From NCBI GenBank assembly GCA_004154925.1, contig QJNS01000317.1:1-64000 (forward strand): a stretch of 64,000 bases of DNA. The letters are read 5' to 3'. The position numbers and the translations under genes were made by a program. Positions 25,276 through 37,059 of this stretch are shown piece after piece. The stretch's first letter is position 1; each line of letters starts with the position of its first letter. This DNA is from Monosporascus cannonballus (taxonomy: Eukaryota > Ascomycota > Sordariomycetes > Xylariales). Under the pieces are notes generated by a model. The model did no database searches. It worked only from the letters and a program-made list of their open reading frames with translations, and was not told the origin of the DNA.

Positions 25276-25662
25276 TATTATGGGTTAATAAATTATGGTT
25301 TCCAGAAACTGTTTTTTATAACTTAACTATAGGTATGCGGCAAGGCAAATTACATAATAAATTATTAATTTACTCATAATAAGCTAATAAATTAATAAGT
25401 CGGATTATTAATCTACCGGTAATAATTTAATAAGTAAAATTACAATATATATATTTATTATTTCCATATTTTAAATAGTATTAATTTATAATATTTATAA
25501 ATACTTAATGTTTGCAATATAACATCGTTATCTAAGGTACTTTTGGAATTACAAGACGTAATACGATTACTATATCTATTGCTTAGATTCCCACGATTCT
25601 CCTGCCAACATAAACCCGTACGACTAAGGTTTAATAATTTGTTTAACTGCCTAGCCGTCACA
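25276..25662 (+). repeat. Element B 3' LTR
   Basis: Starts TATTATGGG (from TGTCATGG), ends CCGTCACA. Its U5 end (25540-25662) is less mutated than the 5' copy and near-identical to the 3197-3516 solo LTR. Confidence 0.88.
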
Positions 25663-25667
25663 ATACA

Positions 25668-25742
25668 TTCATTTCCTGGAATACGCTCTGCGACTGGTCG
25701 GAGATCACCTTATCCCAGCTCACAGCAGTCCATTATCTCACA
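25668..25742 (+). repeat. Element D 3' LTR, right part
   Basis: Continues the D LTR from TTCATTTCCTGG to ATTATCTCACA, with AATACGCTCTGCGACTGGTCGG inside. Joined to 18772-18883 it restores a 187 bp LTR equal in length to the 5' copy. Confidence 0.87.
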
Positions 25743-27474
25743 AAGCGTGAGACATTTGTAAGACTTTTTGCGGGTTTTTAAATGTTTTCGGAATTTTAAT
25801 ATTTTTTTATTTGATTAATAATTAAGTCAATTTATTTTTGCGTCAAAATCTTTGTTAATTTTGTACGTAATTTTATTTCCTAGTTTTGTATTATTCTATT
25901 CCGCATATATTTTGACAATATTGGTTATTAATTTAGATAATGAAATATGGAAAATAGGATGATATTGAACTTTCGATGAAAATTTTAAATAATTACTGTT
26001 TTGTAAATTGTTTAACAATTTTAAATAAATTAATACATTTAAAATTCAATGGTTTATGAGGTTTTTTTTACGAGAACAAGGTTTTTATCTCTAAGAGATT
26101 CTCTTAAAGGCCTAGCGCTGGTATGTAAGAGCTAACACTCGGACAATGACTTTCGGCCATTTTCAGAGATTTTGGTAATCTAAATAATTTAACCGAATTA
26201 CATAAATCAAATAAATTTGCGATATATTTATTTAAATAATCCATATATAATAAAGAGATTCTTTAAATAAAAACTCGAGTTTTTATAAAATAAATAGATA
26301 TTTTATATAAATAAGAGCTATTTGATTTGTTTTGTAATTATAAATATAAGCTTTTCATTAAAGACATTAATTTTACCTCAGAGAAGAGTTTATAAACTTT
26401 TTACTGAATAAATGTTTAAATCATTTGTCGTATTATTATTATTTGAAATGTAAAACCTTTTTCGGATACTATGTATATTTCAAAATAAATATATAATAAA
26501 TTCGTTATATTTTAATATTTTCAATAAATCACCGACCAATAATATATCCCTCAGTTGAGATATAAATGTTTTAAACGTAATAGAAATGATGATATGAAAT
26601 AACATTTGGAAAATAAATAATATATCTGACTTCCGTTATTAACCAATACGAAATTAATAAGCAGCTGAAATAATTTACATCTTATTAAAAGATAATCCAT
26701 TTTATCCTTAATATATTAAGAATAAATACCATGTTTCAAAATTCCTCTTGTCTATTTTAGTAATAACTTATTTTTATAACAAATCTTAATAAAATATAAC
26801 ATTTTAAATTTTACGAAGTTAAATAAAACGAGAAAGAAAAGAATAAAGTTGAATAAAAAAATAGAAAAAAGGGATTTTAACGTTAGCCAAAAAATATATA
26901 TATATTGATAATAAAAGTACAATGCTTAAGGTGAAAATGCGAAATATCTTCGACAATAAATAGCTGTAATTTTGCTGTTATTCGGCACATATTAATTACT
27001 TAAAAATATTATTTTACTCTTTAATTATTACGAAATGCTAGATATTAAAAGTTATAAATTAAGTGTTCAGAAATAAAAAACGGATTTACGACTAAAAAAA
27101 GTTTAAGTTCAAACCAGATATTATATAAAATTTTATAAATGTTTGTAATTGAAAAACTATTAGAAAATAATGATAATTTCGGAATTATTTACAAGAATAG
27201 TATTCTTAAAATTTGGAGTTATTATTAAACTTTATTTATGAAACTACCGCAATCGTATTTTAAATATAATTAATTACGTCTCTATAAATACATGTTTGAT
27301 AAAAAAACTATTTTACAATTTAAATAAAAAATAACTTAAAATGAAATTTTCGTTTTTCGGTGCAACTAAACTAAGATTTAAATATATAACCAAATTTAAT
27401 TTCTTACCAATATATTTATATTTATTAAAAAGTATATTATTTCGCTCTTATTATAATGGTCTAAGATCTTAAGT

Positions 27475-27769
27475 TTAAGAAGAATTATATATAAAATCCA
27501 AACCTAGATTTTTTTCGTAAAATATATCTATTATGTTATTATCGCCGATAAACGCGCTTTTAATCGCAATTCCTTTTATTAAAAAACCAATAAACGGAAT
27601 AATAATAAAGACCTTAGCAACGAAATTAACAAAGGTAAAGGTAAGCCTTACGAAAACAAATATCGCTTCAAGAAAATCTAAAAAAAGAATTCTAATATAT
27701 ATTGTTTTAAATAGAGCAAAAAAGGGCATTGTAAAAACGAATATCGTTTTTGATTTAGAAAAGTTTTAA
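27475..27769. other. Overlapping open frames on both strands in the AT desert
   Basis: Plus 27533-27769 (78 codons, Lys/Ile/Thr rich) and minus 27475-27729 (84 codons, Phe/Ile rich). The local sequence keeps more CpG and fewer stops than its surroundings, so it may be a fragment of a once coding repeat. No domain is recognised and neither frame has a convincing start context. Low confidence as a gene. Confidence 0.2.
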
Positions 27770-30700
27770 AAATGCAATTTCTTAACTTTGAAGGAATATT
27801 AAAGCTGATAAATAAGTAAAAGAAAAATAAGATAGAAAAGAAAAATGACTTCGAGCTTTTTCTACCTAGAAATCATTATTACCATCATTACTCAGATATA
27901 AAACGATAGGTTAAAATACAAGGATTATCCTATATGCTAATTTTCTGAGGATAAAGCTAATAAGTATCGTTTAAAATAAACAGCTTTTAACATACCTATG
28001 AGGCTATAATGCCGTAATCATCTTAATATACGAAATCACGGAATATACGTTAAATATGGTTAATTTTAGCGAAACTTTGACAATTACTAATTATTGTCTT
28101 CGAAAATTGATAAATTGTTTTAAATATATAATATACATAAAAAGCTTTCAATCAATTAACATAAATAATCACATGTTTTAACTTATTACGATACTAACTA
28201 TATGGTTTATTTACGCGTTAAACATTGATAATCTTTAATGCGGATAAAAGAATAAAATATTTACAGAATAAAATAACGAATACAGATATAAAACCACTTT
28301 CGGATAATTACACAAATTTAAGCGTTGTTATTTATATCCCGAAGTAAAGTGAATCTAAAAAGAAATATGGTAAAAATATTTATGTCATTCCTCGATACTT
28401 AATGTTTTGTAGAAACTTGTAAAGATAAAAATGGATTTCCTAAATATTTATATTTTTAACATTATATTTCCTAAAATCTGAAACCCAAATTAATAATAAA
28501 AACACATTTTGAATTATTAATAAATTAAAAAGACTAAATACAAATATATTAATAAATACGATATTAAATGCGCAATTAAGAAAATACGAAAATAAAAACG
28601 TTTTTCTGCAAATATTTCATGTTAATTAAAAAACGTGAAATACTTTCGTGCTTAAAAAATTATAAACGTTATTCATGTAAAACTTTAAATATATAAAGAA
28701 AGTTCTTAATTAAATTAAATTTGTTTATTAATATAAAATTAAAACGTTTAAAATTATAATGGAATTAAAAACGAAACATAATTTTATTTTGTAAATCGAA
28801 ACACAACTATTTGAATTTATTTAAGAATATAAATTAAAATCTTATAAATTACTTACATTAAACCGAAATTTATATGAATATAGAACGAGGTCTCTATTTT
28901 CGGAGAAATAGAAATCTTTTTAATTAAATATAACAAATTTGAAATTAATATATAATAAATAAAAGAGATGTCTCAAAATATAGCATTATTATAAAATATC
29001 TTAATTTCGTCCTAATAATCCAAATATTGATTAAAATATCAAAAGACTTTTTTTTAAAAAAAGAAATAACAAAATAATATTTAAAAATAACTATTGAAAG
29101 ATTTGTTATGCAATCCAAGAAACATAAATCTCGGATAAAATTATTATAATACTATCTAAATATTGCAAATGAAAAATATTATTTAAAAGTTGAAAAGATT
29201 AGAAATTATTATTAAAAGAATTGATCACTTTACTGGATGTTTTTTTACGGAAAAGCATTATTAAAATTTCTTAAATTTATTATAAGGATACTATAAATAT
29301 TATAACCATTTTCAAAAATGTTGGTAATTAAATCCCAAAAATATATATTTAACTTTTGAAATCCTGAAATAGTTGCGTAATATTTACATTCTTTAAAGTA
29401 AAATTAATAAGTTAAAATTAGCTAAAACAAAAATTATATTTATTAATGAATATTTAAGTAACGATATATAAATGACATTTCTATTAAAATAATTACCGTT
29501 TAACTTTTATTACTATACTCGATGAAACGTTAACGAAAGAAAATAATTTATCGTGTTTAATAGACAAAACGGTTATTACCCTATCCGAAAACTATAAGGA
29601 AATACTTTTAAAATAGTGTATTGATATTACGAATATCTAATTATATTCAGAACGTTTATTAACATTCTTCTAAGTTTTCAACTATTAATTAAAAACGTTT
29701 TCAAAAATATGTAAATACTTCTATATTTTTAGATATCGATTATATAGATATTTCATCCTAAATTCTTTAAAATAATATAGAAACTAAATCGCTTAACAAT
29801 TCAAATTTTATTTAATATAGGTATCCGAATTAACCTAGCAAGAAATATAGAACAGAGATAAAGATTAAACATTTTAAAAATTATTGCTATTTTCTGCTAA
29901 ATATAAACCCGAAACTTTAAATTAAAATAATTTAACATGTACTCATTTTTAGTAAAATAGCGCTATAAATATACCATATATATTAAAATTGATGAACTAC
30001 TGCCGTAACTTAATATAAATATGCACAAATAAAATAAAATTATTAACAAAACTTACTATTGAAAAGATAATAAAAGAATTAAAACTTTTAAAGAGAATTA
30101 AAAGGGTTTTTTTAAAAACTGTTTAAAACGAAATTCTCAAAATATTTATAATAAGAGTACCTACTGCAAATACAAAAAGGATTTAAATTTAACGGCTCAA
30201 ATTACGCTCTATGCGGTATTTTAAAATAATTTTAAAAAAGTCGTATTTAAGAACTTATTAATTTACTGTTTTACTGAATACAAAAAGTAAACACTAAATA
30301 TACGATAATAACTTATTAACAATTATTAATATTTTCGAAGAATAAAACATATTTTTAATAACACTAAAGCGTTTTTTCAGATTTGTTTAGATTACAAAAG
30401 GTTTATTTAAATTATAAAAATATAGAAAGTAAATAATCAACACAAAATCTACATCATATTCTTCTTTAAGTTTAGCTTTAAGATATATTACATTAAGAAA
30501 CATTTTAGCCAATAATTCTAATTACAATAACTATTGTTATTCCAATATTCTTAATAATATTATAAGTATAATCATGAAATTGAAATAATGCCATAAAATT
30601 ACATAAAATATAGAAAACGTTCCTTTCGAAATTATTAATACAACTTCGAAAGTTTCACGTCACGGAAGAATGAAAAAAAGGTTTAATAATTAAAGAAACA

Positions 30701-32756
30701 ACCAAAAAATGAGTTTCTATATTATCTTAAGCTTTATGATTTTAAATATTAAGAAAAATAATTCACTTAGAAGTTTTACGAAACTCTGTTCTATAATTAT
30801 TAAAAGTTGATTAAAATTATTAACCGTTTATCAAAAAATATAATGTTTCTAATTTACGAAACATTTTTAAAGAAATATTGCAAAGTTATAATATTTATAA
30901 CAAATTAACAATAATCGGTAGTAATCTATATAATTTATTATAATTTACCAATGTTTTTATTGAAATATAAAACATTATGATCTGGAATTTCTTTTAGCAA
31001 TTCACCTTTATGACAGAATTCTATTTGCAAAATTAGAGTGGATCAAATTGAGGTGATTATTGGCAAAATTTTTAAATATGAACATTATTGAGTTTTAAAA
31101 AACCTTAGACAATAAAATACTGACTCTACGTTTTAACAACAAATTAATTCGAAATATATAAACCAGCAAAAGATTATTTTTAATATAAATAGATTTATTA
31201 TACTGAGATTTAACGTTAATTTCTTTAAAAGAAACTCTATAAAACATTAATTTTTAACGATACATTATATCTAATGGACTAAATAAATAAAATGATAAAA
31301 TTAAAAATTAAAATAATGTTTTAAACACTCCATTAATTATTAAAGAAATTGTAAAATAAATTTTCAAATACGAAAATAAATAGACTATGATCTATAACGA
31401 TAATATAAACATAATACAGAAAATCTTTAACTTTTTTAAAACAATATTAAGATTACATTCAAAATAAAAGTCTTAATAATAGAATTGAAAAAAAATATAA
31501 AATCATTTCTAAATTACGTCATATTTCTCTAAACCATAAAAAACTTAATATTATATTAAACAGTTATAAGATGTATTTTGTTAAAAGAAAATGGAGTGTA
31601 TTTATTATCTATAAAATAAAACGTTACTGTTAACGTTTTATAAATTAAAAGTAAAATACTTAATAACGACTATATTTGTACAAGTTTTAATGTATTTAAA
31701 ATTAATAAAATTATTTCTCAAATTAATTACTAACTATCGCTATATAAAATTATACAATTATACTTTACATTTTATATTGTTTTATGGTAAATCACAAGGA
31801 AGTACATCATTTACCAATAAACCTAAAATGTTATAAAGACAGGAATAGTGGTAAATACGAAAGAGAAGTAAATTTACATTTTAAAGCTATTATTAATAAG
31901 GCTTAATATTTGATTAACTAAAGCATTAAATGCTAAAAGAAAATATATAAAAATTATTTTAAATACTTAAAAGATACGATAAATCTAGTTAAAACGTTTT
32001 ACGGTCGAAATTTTAATCGACCGTTTTTAAGGCTACTAAAAATACAGGTAATAATGGCCCAAACTTTAAATTTAACTTTACATTATTCCAAGTGAAAAAG
32101 TAAAGGTTTCCGCTATAATATTTATTTTAATAATAACTTGCATTTATTCGCCGTATATTTAGAGGTATATAATTTAATCATTTTTATTCTTTTAAATAAT
32201 TTAATTCATTTCCATGTTTTAATATGCCAAATTCTTTCTAAAATATATTATAATAATCTGCTTTTATATTATTAAGAAAATTTCTCTCTCACTACTTATT
32301 TTCTTTTATGCCATTTAATGTATAATTTTCCGATTTTCATAACAAAGTTCATAATTAATACCTTATTAAAGGAACAATAATCACCGATAAAACTATTACA
32401 GCTTGGAGTATTAACTAGGAAAAAAGCCTTTGATTTTTAAAGTAAATTTAATGCGAATAAAAAATAACTTAAAATTCAAATTTTTTCAAACTCCGTATAA
32501 TTATTATAGAATTCGCGTTAATTTAAGCGGGGCTTTTTTTTCTTTTTTTGGAACATAATCTGTTATAATAAAATCATTTAAAAAGCGATCCAAGAATATT
32601 TGCAAAATATTTACCTATAGTTTTTATTTTTAAAATTAAAAATTGTTAAAAATGAAATAATATTACGAAAATAAAGGTTTTTATTTTTCAAAAACGTTAG
32701 TTTAAACTTTACGTCAATACATAACAGCTAAAACCCGGATAAATACTTTTAGTCTA

Positions 32757-32790
32757 TTTAAGTAATCTAAGTAATCTAAGTAATTTAACT
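32757..32790 (+). repeat. Short tandem repeat, about 10 bp unit
   Basis: The unit AAGTAATCT recurs three times in a row (with one AAGTAATTT variant). A simple slippage-type array in the AT desert. Confidence 0.7.
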
Positions 32791-35287
32791 ACAATATATA
32801 AATTATATAAATCCACGACATACTTTTTTACAACAGATAAATATATAATAAATCGGTTTTTTATATAAAAAGCACTGACTTAATTTCGCTTCTTAACGGT
32901 GAATCTAAATTTTTAATCAACAACATCGTTTTTTTAATTGAAGAAAAGGTTTGTATATCCTCTTATTGAATAAAATCTTAAATTATTTCTTATAATTTTT
33001 GTTATCTGCAAATCAGAACCTTTTTCGGATATTCCTCAAGTTTCTAGGTAAATTAATAACATGTTCGCTGTAATAGTTTGATTTAAATGTTTTTAATAAT
33101 AACGTACGTTATTTTTCCTCTTTCAAAAATTGCGTTTTTCACTATTGTTCTTTATAATATCAATTTATTTCTTTATATACGAATTTCAATTTTGGATTTA
33201 TTTTATAGTATAATCATTTTGCTTATTTTAATATAAATTTATTTTAATATTAATAAGTTTATAAAGCATTGTCCGGCACATTTCCGAAGTAAATTTAAAG
33301 CGAGCATTTATTACTGTAATTTTAATTTTTTCGTAATAACTAATGTTATTTGTTAAATAACTAATCGCCAAATTTTGAACTTAGTCACTTTATTTGTAAT
33401 TAATATAATATTGTAAATATATGTTTAATATTTGATATAAATTCTTGATTTATTTATTAGTTTAAATAAAGAAATATTAGATAACTTATAATTTACGCCG
33501 ATTTACAGTATAATACTTTGCTAAAACTTCGAAATAAACGTAATAGGTTTATTTAAAATAATTCTGTACAATAATCAGGATATATTATTTTTGCCGTATT
33601 TATATTCTAATAATAAGCTAATGAAAATAAGAAATTGTCGTAAATTCGTTAAGGATAAGAGAAATATTATCATAATACGTTTTATTATTAATTCCTGAAA
33701 CAAAATAAATTAAATAATAAGATTTATAATAATTCAGATTTTGTAATAATTTTAAATTTACAAATAGTTGAAACGTTCCGTGAACTTGAAATCGTTATAT
33801 TTTATCCTTACTATAGAGGTTCTATTATTAAATTATTTGTTTTAAATTATTATTCGTAATATCAGAAATGGTAATGCCTTTAAATCCGTTTTAGAGTTTT
33901 ATAAATCTTTGAATATTTATACAATTAATATTTATATATAAGATAGGATCGTTTATTAATTGTTTCTTTAAAATATCTATGTTTTTATATATTCTTCATT
34001 TCTCAATATACATTATATAATATAATTTGTATTACTTTATTGTGATATAAATATAAGTATTTTGTTAAAATCATGTCAAAGGAAGTTTGGTTAATTTAAA
34101 TGAAACCTTTCGAATTTCAATTACTTATTTTAAATACCAGTTTTGTAACCTTTTATGTCTTTTTCATAAATAATAATAATATTGATATTTATTACTTTTC
34201 TACATATTGTAATTATTATTTTATAGATTTTTTAATCGTAATAAAAGAGGTCAGATTTGAACAATCTAGATAAACCTTAAATTAATAAATATTTCTTTTA
34301 AGAAAATGCTTCGCTTTTTAAAAACCCGTAATAATAACAATAAACGTCTTTTTGAAAATAAGGTAATTAAATTTACTAGTTTTTAAGTTGTATGAAGAAT
34401 ATACGATAAAATATAATTTGCCGTAATTAGTCTGTTATCTAATTATTACGGTTAATGCGTAATCCGATATATCGGTTTTTAATTTGACAGAATGTAATAA
34501 ATGGTATATAATTAATATTAATTTATAAATACTTATATTTTTAAACCATTTAAAATTTTGTTATATTATATATTGGAAATCATTTTAATAAAATTAATTA
34601 AAAGTATAAAAATGTTAATGAAAATTCTAATAAATATGTTTTAATAATCAATAGATATTAAAAATATTTTTAGTTTTTTTACCGTAACTTACGTTTATTA
34701 TTCTATAATTTTAACAATTCTTTAAAGTGTATTTTGATTAGTTTTAATCTTATAATATATTTTAAATATTTTATTTCTTATACACAAAATACCTTTATTA
34801 TATTAAATATTAATTTAATGTTTTACAACATCTTTAAGCCTTATACACGTTTTTAGTATATATTTTTCCCTATTTCGAATAAATAAAAAATTGTTGAAAT
34901 AAATGTCTAATACACCCATCGAAGTATTTTTATATTATATAATTATTTATTTATTAATATAATACTAATACATTTTAACATCGTATTATTACAACCAAGC
35001 AATTACATAATCCGTATTTCATTATAAAATATGTGTTGTTTTCGTTTTTCTTTTATACTTTTAATAAGGTTATATTTCTTTTTACAAGTAGCTTTTAGAA
35101 ATTAGTAAGTTTTATAAATTGGGTTTTATATTTCAGTAATTAAAAATTAAAAATTTTGATTATTAAGCGTAACAACGCTGAATTATCGATATTTAATTAC
35201 AAATTATAATTTCTTATATTCTTGACACCATAACAGTAAAATACCTTTCAAATAATATTAAAAATTGAATTTATATTTTTGTAATAA

Positions 35288-35485
35288 TATAGACCCTATA
35301 AGGATAAGGCTGGTAGCCGACCAGCCACCGATCAGCCACAGACCTATTTACTAGTATAAATTTGCCATCTGGCAACTAATGGAAACCGTTAGATAAAAAT
35401 AACTTAATATATTTATTTCTTAGAATCTGCTTTACAACTAGTTAAAGATTACCTTACTTAAATTAAAATTATTTATTATCTCATA
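35288..35485 (+). repeat. Element E 5' LTR
   Basis: Starts TATAGACCC, contains GGCTGGTAGCCGACCAGCC (an inverted repeat), TATAAA at 35355-35360 and, about 36 bp later, AGATAAAA (35391-35398, RIP form of AGATGGAA), and ends ATTATCTCATA. Confidence 0.86.
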
Positions 35486-35505
35486 ATTTTTCCATCTTTA
35501 TTATA
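35486..35505 (+). promoter_or_regulatory. Putative self-priming site of element E
   Basis: TTCCATCT at 35490-35497, unmutated, is the exact complement of AGATGGAA, the segment that lies about 35 bp downstream of the TATA box in the D/E/F LTRs. No tRNA-type TGG site is seen at the LTR border. Confidence 0.55.
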
Positions 35506-35579
35506 AAAGATAACGCAATAATTAATAAAAGCAAACTTTGCCAATTACAAAACGAATCTAAGTTACTAATTGAAAAACT

Positions 35580-37000
35580 GCTAATCGGAACCCAACTAAC
35601 TAACGATCGATTAAAATATAGGAATAAGCGAAAAAGCGTATAACAAAGCCTTAACAGGCAAAGGACCATAATGCTCGGAATCCCGAATCACTTTACGTAT
35701 ATAATAAAAATACGTCCCGATAACCGTTAACTAAATTGTCGGAAAATAAGCAAAATATAATAACCGTAACCCGGAATTTAAAGAAAAAAAATAAATCTCT
35801 TAAGAATAACCAGATTTTAAAAATTAGTTATTAATAAAATAAATAATATTGGGAATTATTCCGATAATTGGCCAAATCCGAAATGATAATATAAATTAAA
35901 AAAGTAAAACTTTATACGTTAATTACGATATTATTGCAAAAATTTAAAAGTAATAAATAAATACTGCGTTATACTTGCCGAAAGCTTTCCGAACGCGCGT
36001 TAATTAAAAAGAATTAAATAAAACTTTTTACGGAAATTTACGTTAAAAAGTTAAGGCAAAATGTCTTTACTTATGTTTGATAAGCGGTAAATTATATAAA
36101 TATTTTTATTACGAACGGTTCGCAATTATATCGTATTATATTTAATTATTTTAATTACAAAAAAATTCAAAATATAAAATTTATAAATTTTTATTAGGAA
36201 AAATAAAGTAAATCCTAATTTTCTTAATAAGGAATATAAGAAACAATTTATAGCATTACGATAACGATTTGATTAATTGCCGTTAAACTTTGATATTAAA
36301 TAAAAGTTCACAATTTATAAAATCAAATTTACAGACGTTTTTAATCCAGAAAATAATCGAAATAATAACCGTTTTACTTTTAATTCTTTTTATAAATTAA
36401 TATTAAAGTTACCAAATACCTTATTATAAAAACAGATTAGGTTAAAACAATTAATAACGTAATAAATAAAACAAGACGTTATTAGGACACCTAAAAAAGG
36501 GCGAAAAAAACTAATAATTTTACGTTAAAAATATTAATAAAAATAAAAGGATTTTATTTTCATGTTTTTGGGGGAAAAAATCTCCAAAATAAATTAAAGG
36601 CGTTCTATAAAAATAATACGGATTACGGGCATTTTTATATTCGGAAAACTAATAATTACTAATTTAATTCCGATCGGAATAAATCCGTACGATTTAATAC
36701 CTTTAATTTTTATAAAGCCTTACTTAATTATTATAATTATGAGAAACCAGGCCATAAAAACGTAAATGGTAAATCCAAAAAACATACGAAAACTTGGTTA
36801 TCCCGGCCATATAAAAACAAACCTCCGAAAACCGTACAAAACTTCATAATGTATAACGATAAATTAAATTAATCTTTAAACGTAAACCCAAAAAAAGCCG
36901 GAATAAACGTATCTGTCCAATTTATTTCGACTAATAATTATAAAACGGTCGGAATAAAACCACTTTTTGAAAAAAGGCATTTATTAAGAAAAATACGAGA
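35580..37000 (+). pseudogene. Element E gag remnant
   Basis: A zinc-knuckle segment near 36728-36775 reads as YYNYEKPGHKN, from CX2CX4HX4C with both first cysteines changed to tyrosine as RIP does on the complementary strand. Colinear with D. Many stops. Borders approximate. Confidence 0.65.
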
Positions 37001-37059
37001 GATATAACAGTACAAATAAATATGGATATCGGAATATAAATGAACATTATCAATAAAAA

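Larger units (their letters stand above)
18884..25662 (+). mobile_element. Element B: RIP-mutated chromovirus nested in element D
   Basis: A 6.8 kb element with LTRs 18884-19296 and 25276-25662 and a perfect target duplication ATACA (18879-18883 and 25663-25667). Gag, RT, integrase and chromodomain remnants are colinear with elements A and C. It is among the most mutated elements in the window. Insertion split the 3' LTR of element D, so B is the younger of the two. Confidence 0.92.
11595..25742 (+). mobile_element. Element D: RIP-mutated chromovirus, 3' LTR split by element B
   Basis: Without the nested insert, D is about 7.4 kb with 187 bp LTRs (11595-11781; 18772-18883 joined to 25668-25742). 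The two LTRs have the same length after removal of element B and one duplication copy. The inside shows gag, protease, RT, integrase and chromodomain remnants and a conserved extra region before the 3' LTR. Elements E and F are the same family. No matching target duplication of D itself could be recognised. Confidence 0.87.
25743..35287. other. Gene-free AT-rich desert, 9.5 kb
   Basis: No LTR, coding domain, tRNA or rRNA was recognised. Composition is extremely AT-rich but differs from elements A-F: CpG is rarer and CpA/TpG commoner, so it is probably older or differently decayed. A less AT-rich patch with short repeats (AGAGATTCTCTT, 26093-26104) lies near 26080-26180. Overlapping frames of 84 and 78 codons face each other at 27475-27769 but match nothing I know. 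Confidence 0.6.

Noticed and set aside
11590..25747. Target duplication for element D
   Set aside because: GAGAA on the left and AAGCG on the right do not match; the GTGAGA similarity nearby does not fit the LTR borders.
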